DNA of 64,000 nucleotides, from the NCBI RefSeq assembly GCF_042186555.1, contig NC_133326.1, positions 433,997,069 to 434,061,068 on the forward strand, written 5' to 3'. The stretch comes from Aquarana catesbeiana. Its lineage: Eukaryota > Chordata > Amphibia > Anura > Ranidae. Made by a program: the position numbers and the translations under genes. The stretch's first letter is position 1. Each line of letters begins with the position of its first letter. Positions 21,530 through 31,479 of the stretch are shown one piece after another. The notes beneath the pieces are model-generated. The model was not told the origin of the DNA, did no database searches, and worked only from the letters and a program-made list of their open reading frames with translations.

Positions 21530-22843
21530 CACCAAGGTGGGGGGAAGACTTCTGAGGTACTCAGAAGTCTGGCAAAGGGAAATTCAGGACAGATGGACTC
21601 TCTCCACAGTGGCTCTAGGATACAAGCTAGAATTTCAAGAGTTTCCACCGTCTCGTTTTCTGAGATCAAACGTTCCCAAGGATCCAGGGAAAAGGAAATC
21701 CCTGTTGCAAGCATTAGATCGATTATTGGCTCAAGGGGTGATCATACAGATTCCCACACAAGAGCAAGGTTTGGTATTTTACTCAAACCTGTTTATGGTA
21801 CCAAAGCCAAATGGGGATGTCAGAGACAATTCTAGATATACGGAATCTAAATCAGTTCCTGAAGATCCGCTCCTTTCGCATAGTCAACCAAGTCAGTCAC
21901 TTCCATCCTACAAGGGGGAGAACTTCTGGCATCCATCGACATCAGAGATGCATATCTGCATGTCCCTATATTTCCTCCTCACCAGAGGTTTCTGCGGTTC
22001 GAAATAGAACAGCACTTTCAGTTTGTAGCCTTGCCCTTTGGGCTTGCTACAGCACCCCGAGTATTCACAAAAGTACTAGCCCCACTTCTAGCCAGGTTAA
22101 GGGCATAGGGCATAACTGTCTTGGCTTACTTAGATGATCTATTGTTAATAGACCAGTCAGTGGCTTGCTTGAAGCAAGATGTAGCCATTACAAGCAGTTA
22201 CCTGGAGAGTCTGGGTTGGATTCTCAACCTGAAGAAATCCTCAAAGCCACTAAAAAAGCTGGAGTATCTGGGCCTGATCATGGACACAGCCCAGGAAAGG
22301 GTGTTCTTGCCTCCCGCAAAGATTAGCTCCATACAAGAGCTGGTGCGGATGGTCAGGTCAAAGAGAAATCCTTCAATTCGCCTTTGCATGAGGTTGTTAG
22401 GAAAGATGGTAGCTTCATTCGAAGCAGTTCCTTATGCCCAATTCCATTCGAGACTGTTTCAAAATGGTATCCTGTCTGCAGATGCCAGCCTTTCAGGCTG
22501 GGGAGCAGTACTAAAGAAGATGACTGTCCAGAGACAGTGGTCAAGAACCGGAGGAGCCTTACCCATCAACATCCTAGAGATTCGGGCAGTGTATCTGCCT
22601 CTGAGAACCTGGACCTCCAGGTTAAAGAATTGTCCTGTCAGGATCCAATCTGACAATGCCACAGCTGTGGCATATATCAATCACCAAGGATGCACCAAAA
22701 GTCTCTCAGCTCAGAGAGAGGTGAACCAGATTCTAACTTGGGCAGAAAAGAATGTCCCATGCCTATTGGCGGTTTTCATTCCGGGAGTAGAGGATTGGCA
22801 GGGGGACTACTTAAGTCGCCAGCAGTTATTCCCGGGGGAATGA
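21530..22843 (+). pseudogene. DIRS reverse transcriptase / RNase H
   Basis: Frames switch near 21810 and 22110, but the order of domains is clear. N-terminal part of RT: RWTLSTVALGYKLEFQEF (about 21590). The finger/palm block is frameshifted at 21840-22110. Catalytic YxDD: AYLDDLLLIDQ (about 22125). RNase H: DASLSGWGAVL (about 22480), ILEIRAV (about 22570), QSDNATAVAYINHQG (about 22650) and the closing DYLSRQ (about 22806). These motifs are collinear with those of the outer DIRS copy at 31669-33110. The enzyme makes the circular DNA intermediate of the element. This copy is inactive because of frameshifts. Confidence 0.85.
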
Positions 22844-23159
22844 TCTCTTCATCCCGAGATTTTTCGGGCTGTTTGCCAAAGATGGGGGACTCCGGACATA
22901 GACCTTCTAGTGTCCAGATTCAACACAAAGCTAGTCAACTTTGTGTCCAGGACAAGGGACCCACTCGCATACGGAACAGATGCGTTGGTGACCTCGTGGG
23001 ATCAGTTTTCACTGATCTATGCATTTCCCCCGATTTAATTGCTGCTCCGACAACTTTGCAGGATCAAGCTGGAAAGAAAGCTGACAATACTGGTATCACC
23101 AGCACTGCCCAGGAGGCCATGGTACACAGAAATCGTGAAGATGGCAGCGGTGGACCCAT

Positions 23160-24103
23160 GGTTCCTCCCACTAAGGCCAGACCTGCTATCACAGGGGCCG
23201 ACATTCCATCCTACTTTACTAACGCTAAATTTAACGGCCTGGCTATTGAGACCCACATTCTGAAGAAACGTGGGCTTTCCAGGTCAGTTGTCTCTACTTT
23301 GATTAATGCTAGGAAGCCAGTTTCCACAGCTATATATTATAGAGTCTGGAAGGCTTATGTTTCCTGGTGTGAATCCAATGGTTGGCACCCTCGGAGATAT
23401 ATCATAGGCAGAATTCTTCCCTTTCTACAATTAGGCGTAGAGATGAAGTTGGCCCTGAGTACTATTAAGGGCCAAGTCTCAGCCTTATAAATTTTATTTC
23501 AAAGACCGCTTGCTATGCTTTCTTTAGTCCGAGGAGTGCAAGGAGTGATGCGGATTAATCCGCCAGTTAAATCACCCTTAAGCCCTTGGGACTTGAATTT
23601 AGTTTTGTCGGTGTTACAAAAACAGCCATTTGAACCGATACAGCATATTCCTTTATTTCTTTTGACAAGGAAGCTGGTATTTTTGGTTGCTATATCCTTA
23701 GCAAGGAGGGTATCAGAATTGGCTGCTCTTTCTTATAAAGAGCCATATTTGATTATTCATGAGGACACTACATTGTCTTGATGTGGTGAGAGCAGTGAAA
23801 ATCTATTTAAAGAAAACTGCTCAGATTCGTAAGACTGAGGTCTTATTTATTCTGCCGGAGGGTCCTAAGAAAAGACAGGCAGCGTCGAAATGCACTGTCG
23901 CTAAGTGGATTTGGCAAGTTATAATTCACACTTATGATTTAAAGGGAAAGATTCCCCCTTTTCAAGTTAAGGCGCACTCTACCGGAGCAGTTGGTGCTTC
24001 TTGGGCAGTGCGTCACCAGGCCTCCATGTCTCAGATCTGCAAGGCCGCGACTTGGTCTTCAGTGCATACATTTACAAAATTTTATCAAGTGAATGTAAGA
24101 TGA
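23160..24103 (+). pseudogene. DIRS tyrosine recombinase
   Basis: The core-binding part starts near 23200 (SYFTNAKFNGLAIETHILKK) and reaches KLALSTIKGQVSAL with a stop at 23488. After a frame change comes SPWDLNLVLSVLQKQPFEPI, then the first catalytic Arg in ARRVSELAALS (about 23705). After another shift follow FQVKAHSTGAVGASWA (about 23965), VRHQASMSQICKAATWSSVH and the nucleophile Tyr in FTKFYQV (about 24085), with a stop at 24101. The HxxR box reads H-S-T-G, so the second catalytic Arg is lost; the outer copy has H-S-N-R. The family integrates circular DIRS DNA. This copy is dead. Confidence 0.85.
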
Positions 24104-24491
24104 AATGAGGATATTGCCTTCGGGCGCAGTGTGCTGCAGGCAGCAGTATAAGTCCTCAGGTCTGGGGGTTGCCCTACGGGTTGTGTCTCCCTCCCCTGAA
24201 GTAGCATTGCTATGGGACGTCCCACTAAGTAAATACTTCTAGCAAAAATTGTAGATCGACAGTTAACTGCAAAGTTGTGCCACATCCAAAATTAAATATA
24301 CCAAAAACAGGAAGTTCCCCTAGTGGTGGATTTTAAAGGCACATGTAAAAAGGCATAGAAGGAGTATGTATGATAAAGGCAATGATTTATTGACTTGAAA
24401 ACATAATAAAAATATCAAGCAAAAATAACATTTATAAGGAATGCGAATCATGTATTTGTACACAGATATAATGTTGATACCAATATTCTTG

Positions 24492-24536
24492 CACCCGATG
24501 CGTTTCAGAGTTACTTAGCCTCCTTCCTCGGGGGTG
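24492..24536 (-). ncRNA. Hammerhead-ribozyme-like motif (left arm)
   Basis: On the minus strand: stem I CACCC, core CCGAGGA (consensus CUGANGA with C at the U position), an A, stem II GGAG..CUCU around an 8-9 nt loop, GAAA, then CGC and the triplet ATC, followed by stem I GGGTG. Stem I pairs perfectly over five bases and GAAA is intact. The core U-to-C change is expected to hurt catalysis. This is the mirror copy of the motif at 25331-25375. Confidence 0.5.
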
Positions 24537-25330
24537 GATAAAGGTTTACAGAAGGTTATTAACACTGTGTAAGCTGACTTGGCATTCCAAAGCAGTTAAA
24601 AACAAAGGCACTGACATTATCTGTCTATCCAGCGTGTTCCCGATTTACGGTAGATTTCATGCGTACCAGTAACAAAAAGAAAAGGATTTTTTTACATGTG
24701 TATCTAGAGAGGTGGTATTTTCTGCAAAAATTGAAGAAAGGGCCCAAAAGAGGGCGTGACGAAGTTAAGGAACCTGGAGCTCCACTGAGGCCGAGGGCGG
24801 GTCCTGATAGTGGCTCAATGAATGATTCAAAGAGATACGTAATGGATATGGTATTGGCTTGATGGATATGTCTTGGATAGTTTTTAACACCAAGAAGCTA
24901 GATGTCTGCTCAGGCCGAAATCATCCTGCAGAATGGAGCAGATGATTTCGGCCTGAGCAGACATCTAGCTTCTTGGTGTTAAAAACTATCCAAGACATAT
25001 CCATCAAGCCAATACCATATCCATTACGTACCTCTTTGAATCATTCATTGAGTCACTATCAGGACCCGCCCTCGGCCTCAGTGGAGCTCCAGGTTCCTTA
25101 ACTTCGTCACACCCTCTTTTGGGCCCTTTCTTCAATTTTTGAAGAAAATACCACCTCTCTACATACACATGTAAAAAAAATCCTTTTCTTTTTGTTACTG
25201 GTACTCATGAAATCTACCATAAATTGGGAACACGCTGAATAGACAGATAATGTCAGTGCCTTTTTTTTTAACTGCTTTGGAATGCCAAGTCAGCTTACAT
25301 AGTGTTAATAACCTTCTGTAAACCTTTATC

Positions 25331-25375
25331 CACCCCCGAGGAAGGAGGTTAAGTAACTCCGAAACGCATTGGGTG
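25331..25375 (+). ncRNA. Hammerhead-ribozyme-like motif (right arm)
   Basis: Stem I CACCC (25331-25335), core CCGAGGA (25336-25342), an A, stem II GGAG (25344-25347) pairing with CTCC (25357-25360), GAAA (25361-25364), CGC, triplet ATT (25368-25370), then stem I GGGTG (25371-25375). All helices pair; the only departure from the core is C for U at the second position. The opposite arm holds the same motif in inverse orientation, so a full-length transcript would carry one sense and one antisense copy. Confidence 0.5.
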
Positions 25376-25585
25376 CAAGAATATTGGTATCAACATTATA
25401 TCTGTGTACAAATACATGATTCGCATTCCTTATAATTGTTATTTTTGCTTGATATTTTTATTATGTTTTCAAGTTAATAAATCATTGTCTTTATCATACA
25501 TACTCCTTCTATGTTTTTTTTACATGTGCCTTTAAAATCCACCACTAGGGGAACTTCTGTTTTTGGTATATCTAAGTAAATACTT

Positions 25586-25884
25586 GAGACTCTGTGTCCT
25601 ATGATGTACGATAAAGAAAATAGGATTTTTAAAACAACTTACCTGTAAAATCCTTTTCTTGGATTACATCATAGGACACAGAGCTCCCGCCCCTCTGTTT
25701 TATGGGGTGTAAGTATATTGCTTGGCTACAAAAGGAGGAGGGGTTATATAGGGAAGTCAACTTCCTGTATTGGTTATACCAGTGTCAACACCTGAAGGTA
25801 GGCCCATAACCCACTAAGTAAATACTTAAGGCTCTGTGTCCTATGATGTACTCCAAGAAAAGGATTTTACAGGTAAGCTGTTTT
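25586..25884 (+). repeat. DIRS right terminal repeat and internal complementary region
   Basis: The word TCTGTGTCCTATGATGTA occurs at 25588-25605 and 25830-25847, and its complement TACATCATAGGACACAGAG at 25665-25683. With the ggattttacaggtaa and aaaatcctatttt words this forms the arrangement typical of DIRS elements, in which the right end carries sequence complementary to both termini. It belongs to the inner DIRS copy, and no matching left terminus exists in the window. Confidence 0.7.
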
Positions 25885-26939
25885 AAAAATCCTATTTTTT
25901 GGTTCCCAGAGGGGGGAGCTGTGCGCGATGTGACGCACATGTGACGGGGGAGAGGCCTGATGACGGCGCTGTGGGAGCGGGCAGTGGAGTAGCTTGAGAT
26001 GCAAACAACACCCGCACACGAGCCGAGGAGCCAACATCCCTGCCAGAGCCAAAAGTAGATCAGCCATCTCGGCTCCTAGCGGAGGACCTCGGGCCGGCCT
26101 GAGACGCCGTGCGAGCTGAGCTGGCTCTCCTCCCTGATCCCCCTCTATCATACTGGACTTGTTCCGGACGTGAGCCCCCCTTCGTGGCCGTTCCCCGGGC
26201 CGTCCCCCCTGCCCCGTAAGCCTATATGATGCCCCTGTGATCTACCCGGGACGCCGACAGGCCAGCCTGTTCATCAGCCTAATTGTATTCCGAAACTATA
26301 ACGAGTGGCAGCGGCCTGCGGGAAGATGCCTCCACAGTCTTCCGATTATAACTGGCTTCGCCCGAGAGTGGCTGGCTGGAAAGCCCCAGCGTGTCTCCAA
26401 CTTGTGAAGTGGGCTGGAGCTGGGGTAATCAGCGAGACCCTGGTGGGATCCCCTGGGAGTGAAGCTCTGGTCTCGGAGGTAACACTTAGAGAACTGTTAA
26501 CTATATGCAAGGCTAATATAAGACATGCACCATTTGCAGAGGCCAGGATAAGCATGTCTGAAGTGCCGGTTGATTGTTCCGTTGTTCAGTTGACTAATGC
26601 CTAAATAGGTTTATGGAGGCGGTTGTGCTATAATCCGTACCAAGTATTCCGCTGTAAAAAAAAAAAAAATATATATATATGTATATACATTAACATTATA
26701 ACGTAGTAGGCTGAATGACTGGATCACTGACGGAGCATCATTGATTAAGGGTTGTATTTTTAGAGTGAACTTCGGTTCGCTGGGAACCGCATGGTCGCGT
26801 GACATATACACAGTACGTTCTGGTGGGGAGGCACGGAGCGTGGTGGGGTTAAGTGACAGAGAAGTGAACAAGTCTAGTAAGATTGGAGAGAGAGAAAAGG
26901 TTCGCGGGTGGTGGTGAACATGTGAGGGCGCCCTCAAAG

Positions 26940-27897
26940 AGGAGCGGAAGCGAAGAAGCCAAGAGATAGTCTTAATTCAAGTTCTATCCAGAAGTACCTG
27001 AAGGAGGCAAATCCGGGAAGCCCAAAGAATCCAGCCCAAGAAAGTAAACAGCAAAGTGGAAAGGACAAGAAGAAAGAATCAGGGAAGAATCAAGGCGCTC
27101 ACGGCGGAACACCCGGGGAGGAAGGGAAAGACAACTGCCCGGCGGTAGATAGTACCATGGAATCACTACCAACAAAAACTGAATTACTAGAAATGTTCGC
27201 CAAATTGGAAAATGTAATTAAATCAGAAATCCTCAATGTTAGAACTGATATGGGCCACTTGCTGAAGCGAGGGGAAGTAGTGGAGGAAGCCTCAGAGAAA
27301 CAGAATCGAGAGATAGTTGAATTAAAACAATAAGTAAGGAACCTGCAATTGGCCCAGCGAGACATACTCTATAAATTAGAAGAGCAAGAAAACCACAGAA
27401 AGAAAAGAAAGTCACAGACAAAATTTGAGACTGCGTTCCTTACCAGAACAACATGGTGAGGACCTGCCCACCAAAATAAAAGCTATTTTCAACCCAATCT
27501 TAGAGGCCCAAATGAAGAACTGAAGATAGATCGGGTCCATAGGATAAGGAAACCCCCAAGCGTCAGTGAAGATTCACCCAGAGATGTCATTGTCAGGTTC
27601 CACCATTACGAAGATAAAGCAAGAATCTGGAGCAATCTTAGAAAAGTTCAGCCCGTAAAATTTTATGGGGCAGTGATTCAGATCTTTGCCGATATCTCGG
27701 CGGGGACCCTAGCCAGGAGATGCCAGCTAAGACTTCTGTTGAAAGAGCTGAGGAAGGCAAACATAAAATATAGCTGGGGTTTCCCCACATCGTTGAACGT
27801 AGTGAAAGATGGCAGAACAGTTAGATTGAAACACATGGAGAACTTGCAAGATTTCTGTAGTGAGCTTGACATTTCTGTTCCAGTTATGCCTAATTAG
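26940..27897 (+). pseudogene. L1 ORF1 protein (coiled coil, RRM, C-terminal domain)
   Basis: Coding similarity starts before the candidate ATG at 27157 (MESLPTKTELLEMFAKLEN). The Glu/Lys-rich part to about 27330 is the coiled coil and ends in a stop (taa, 27331-27333). The RRM segment is readable in shifted frames, with LRLRSLPEQ near 27427. The C-terminal domain is intact from about 27540: DRVHRIRKPP, DVIVRFHHYEDKARIW, LARRCQLRLLLKELRKANI and a stop at 27895. IxRxHR and a YxDK motif are standard in the L1 ORF1 C-terminal region. In active elements the protein is an RNA chaperone bound to L1 RNA. One stop and at least one frameshift disable this copy. Confidence 0.8.
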
Positions 27898-28369
27898 TAG
27901 GAAGATGTCAACGATCGTTATCAGTTTTCTAATGGTATTAATGGATGTATTTGATCTATGATTTTGAAATAGAGGGGGGGGATGGGGGAGGGGTGGGGGG
28001 GGGTCCAGGGGAAGTGACGGTTCCCGGGCAGGGGGAATTGACGGTCCTCCGGCCGCCTGCTCGCCCTGTTCTCCCCCCCTCTAATGATTGGGGAGGGGAG
28101 CAGGGTGACCTGAGGCGTTCCGTCGTCAGAGTCGCACCCCAATGATTTGGCTGGTTGCAGGCAGGGATCAATGATACTTCTCTGCTGCAGACTTGAAGCC
28201 AGGTATTGGCTGGTAGGGAGAGGGGGGAAGACGGGCGGGGTGGGGGGAGGATGGTGGTGGGGGGGGCGGCTTGGGGGGGGTGGGATCTGGTCCTGCAGTG
28301 GCTCCACGAAGGGGTTCAAAGAATAACATGCACCATTGCAATGAAGTCCTACCCAAAGAATAGGGTGAG

Positions 28370-30520
28370 ATGACAGAATTCACTTGTTTGAAATATAACG
28401 TAAAAGGGTTGAACTCCCCTTCCAAGAGACACAAGGTGTTAAGAGAATTAGAGCATCTTAATGTCGATGTTGCGTTTCTTCAGGAGACCCACCTCTCGCA
28501 GGACACACACATTAGATTGTTTTCCAATTGCTTCCCAAACTGGTTCTACAGTGACTCCCCTATAAAGAGGGCCAAAGGGGTGGCAATTGGGTTCTCAAAG
28601 AGGACCAGGTTTGCACTCTTATAGGGCGTACACACAGTCGGACTTTGTTCGGACATTCCGACAACAAAATCCATGGATTTTTTCCGACGGATGTTGGCTC
28701 AAACTTGTCTTGCATACACACGGTCACACAAAGTTGTCGGAAAATCCGATTGTTCTGAACGCGGTGACGTAAAACACGTACGTCGGGACTATAAACGGGG
28801 CAGTGGCCAATAGCTTTCATCTCTTTATTTATTCTGAGCATGCGTGGCACTTTGTCCGTCGGATTTGTGTACACACGATCGGAATTTCCGACAACGGATT
28901 TTGTTGTCGGAAAATTTTATCTCCTGCTCTCCAACTTTGTGTGTCAGAAAATCCGATGGAAAATGTCCGATGGAGCCCACACACGGTCGGAATTTCCGAC
29001 AACACGCTCCGATCGGACATTTTCCATCGGAAAATCCGACCGTGTGTACGGGGCATTAGAGAGGAGCGCAGATCTGGAGGGTCGTTATCTCTTTTTGAAG
29101 GTGAGGGTCGGAGAAAGGATTTTTACTCTGGCAAATGTATATTGCCCTAACAAAAATCCTGCCGAATACCTGTCTCAGGTCCTGAACAAGTTGATGGATT
29201 TTAAGGCAGGTGAGGTGATATTTGGCAGGAGATCTCAATTTCTGCATAGATCCAATATTGGACAGTTCATCTAGAATACAGGGAGTAAGTAGGAAACTAC
29301 TAGGAAAAATATAGGGCATAAATTGCATAGTTGCCAAATGATCGATGCATGGAGAGTATAGCACGCGAAGGACAGGGACTATACTTTTTTCTCTTCAGTT
29401 CATGGGTCCTATTCAAGGCTCGATTACTTTATGGTAGATCATAGATTACTAGAATATGTTAAGGATACTAAGATCGAAGTCACCACGTTGTCTGACCACG
29501 CCCCTGTCTTGATGAAGGTGGGGATCCCGGGGTTCCGGAGGTCCCCATTTTCATGGCATTTGGATGAAAAACTCATCGATAATCCTAATATCAGTAGTAA
29601 ACTACAGGAAGGAATCGATGGGTTTTTCTCGATAAATGACACTGGTGAGATTTCTGGATCTGTCCTGTGGGAGGCGTTAAAGGCTTACTTAAGGGGCATT
29701 CTGATCTCAACAGGGGCTAATGAGAAAAAAGAAAGCTTAAAAAGGAAAACAGATCTCATAGAAGAAATCTACCACTTGGAACAACTGCATAAGGCTGCTA
29801 GAGGGAGCCATAACTCTTATCTACAACAACTAATAATAAAAAGAGAAGAACTAAAAGATCCTATGGAGATAGAATCTAAGCGTATTTTAAATAAATCTCT
29901 AAAAGATCGATTTAGATAAATAGAGTAATAAGCTGGGGAAGCATCTGGCAACAGCACTGAAGAGGAATGGAGGGGCTAACTATATAGATAGGATCCAAAA
30001 TAAAAAGGGGGTTTTAAAATACACATCCAGAGACATAGCTGAAGAATTTCGGAGATACTACGCTTCCCTTTACACGGTTAGGCAAGGCGGGATAGATACC
30101 CGGGTAAGAGAGGAAAGGATGGATGAGTTTTTAAGGGAGACAGGTTTACCAAGCCTCTCGGATAGTGATGCAAAGGAACTGGATGGACCGATCACTGTAG
30201 AAAAGATTGAGAGGGCCTTGAAAGCTTCTCCCCCAGGAAAGAGCCCAGGGCCAGACGGCTTTACAACTTACTTTTTACAAAAAATCAAGGAGTCCCTGAT
30301 CCCCAAGCTCTGTCAGATTTGGAATGGGTTGGGGGGTCGGGAAGAGTTATGTGAGGGGGCACTGACTGCATCAGTGACATTAATCCCTAAGGAAGGGAAA
30401 GATAGCTCGCTGTGCTCGAGCTATAGGCCGATAGCACTGCTGAATGCAGATATTAAATTATACGCCAAGGTACTAGCCAGTAGATTAAAGGACAAAATGT
30501 CGTATTGGATCTTTTTGTAG
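28370..30520 (+). pseudogene. L1 ORF2 (endonuclease and truncated RT), interrupted by a MITE
   Basis: The ATG at 28370 begins MTEFTCLKYNVKGLNSPSKR, and the endonuclease block VDVAFLQETHLSQ follows (about 28470). At 28621 a 434-bp MITE interrupts. The frame resumes at about 29060 with EGRYLFLKVRVGER and ANVYCPN. The AGDLNF-type block is shifted near 29215, and the SDHAP catalytic signature appears at about 29497 (TLSDHAPVLMKV). The linker runs to 29919. RT begins after a stop with LKASPPGKSPGPDGFTTYFL (about 30220) and SYRPIALLNADIKLYAKVLA (about 30418). It ends abnormally at 30518-30520, joined to the 3' tail before the YxDD motif. EN nicks DNA and RT copies RNA in intact elements; this one has no catalytic RT. 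Confidence 0.85.
28622..29055. mobile_element. 434-bp Harbinger MITE inside L1 ORF2
   Basis: TTA is duplicated at 28619-28621 and 29056-29058. The ends (tagggcgtacacacagtcgga and ..CCGTGTGTACGGGGCA) match the termini of the 7.3-kb Harbinger element at 42006-49338. About 200 bp of each subterminal region match too, for example gttgtcggaaattccgac-type palindromes. It has no coding capacity and would need the transposase of a full element. It interrupts the endonuclease reading frame precisely, so the L1 was already there. Confidence 0.9.
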
Positions 30521-30725
30521 CACGGGTTAGCTTTGGTTGAGTGTTTTTCTATTTCTGTTAAGAATAAATAAAGATTCTTAAAAACTGCAAAATTTCAAAA
30601 AGTAAAGACCATGCTACTATGATGTGACGTTAATGAGATGGGATAAAAATTAGCTATTTATGGTGATTTAATACCTCTCAATGAAATCGCTGAAGTAGCA
30701 AAAAAAAAAAAAATCCTATTTTTTG

Positions 30726-31473
30726 ACAAGTTTGTCTATAAAGAATGGGGAGCGTTCAAAACGCCCCTTTGTGATGCCAAAGTGTTTTGCTGTGTGTTAT
30801 CCCTTTGAGAAAAGTCTGCTTAAAAAATGGACAACTCCGCCTGTGGTGGATCCCCCGATTTCCCGGTTGAACAAAACCACTATGATTCCGGTTGAGGACT
30901 CTCCGGCCTTTAAAGACCTGGCTGACAGGAAGGGAGTGTCTCTGAGCCGCACTATGTTCTCTATTGCGGGTTCGGCGCTTCGGCTGATTTTGGGTATTGG
31001 GTATTGCTCTGGTGTCGCAAACGCTGACAGAGTGGGCGAAGCTGTTGCGCCGTGACCTGGGAGGGGACCAGTTTCCACCTGCCTTCACAGAATTAGCAGA
31101 CCAACTGGTCCAGGGGCTGCAGTTTGTCTGCGATGCCTCTTTGGACGCAGCTCCCTTGCTTTCTAAGCTATCTGTTTCAGCGGTAGTGCTACGACGGGTA
31201 TTGTAGCTGATGTGTTGGACTGCGGACCAGGCCTCAAAGAAGGCCCTAGCTGATCTGCCTTTTCAAGGGGATCGTTTATTCGGGGCCACTCTGGATTATA
31301 TCATTAGGAATGTCACAGGGGGGAAGAGTACTTTTCTTCCACAGTCAAAGAAAGGGAAGGAGCCAAGTCGCAAGCGTGGCCCTTCCTTCTCGGCACACAG
31401 AAAGTTTTTTCGTCGCTCAGGGTCCACTGACAAAGGCTCAAAGTCTTTCAAGCCCCACCTCAGGAGGTTCTAA
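30726..31473 (+). pseudogene. Outer DIRS ORF1 (gag-like), 3' two thirds
   Basis: Starts abruptly with DKFVYKEWGAF, equivalent to the middle of ORF1 in the inner copy (ETFIYTEWD at 20742). It continues in shifted frames through YPFEKSLLKKWTTPPVVDPP, PVEDSPAFKDLADRKG, then a second frame with AELADQLVQGLQFVCDASL and a third with DQASKKALADLPFQGDRLF and NVTGGKSTFLPQSKKGKEPS, ending at 31471-31473. The N-terminal part is absent at this position; the segment 20163-20740, now fused to the inner copy, may be its original start. At least three frame changes occur. Confidence 0.75.
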
Positions 31474-31479
31474 GCGGCC

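Larger units (their letters stand above)
24239..25571. mobile_element. Foldback element in a DIRS 3' end, 14-bp target duplication, two hammerhead-like motifs
   Basis: The 14-bp word CTAAGTAAATACTT lies at both ends (24225-24238 and 25572-25585). The unduplicated target is recognisable as DIRS sequence because ctaagtaaatactt occurs again at 25819. The arms are 24294-24930 and 24942-25571, reverse complements with few differences around a spacer near 24931-24941. About 55 bp at the left (24239-24293) are unpaired, again a one-sided tail. Each arm carries one hammerhead-like motif. This is the cleanest of the three foldback loci, and arm divergence is low, so it is the youngest. No protein is encoded. 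Confidence 0.8.
25902..30708 (+). mobile_element. L1-type LINE with 17-bp target duplication, internally deleted
   Basis: AAAAATCCTATTTTTTG lies at 25885-25901 and 30709-30725, directly after a poly-A tail (30700-30713). The order is 5' leader (25902-27150), ORF1, ORF2 and 3' tail. ORF2 passes from the middle of the RT domain straight into 3' terminal sequence at about 30500, so most of the RT and the C-terminal domain are deleted. A Harbinger MITE sits in the endonuclease. The insertion target was the junction between the inner DIRS end and the outer DIRS ORF1. Confidence 0.85.

Noticed and set aside
27921..28434. Pro-rich minus-strand frames between L1 ORF1 and ORF2
   Set aside because: The plus strand is a G-rich inter-ORF spacer of an L1; the Pro codons are a composition artefact.
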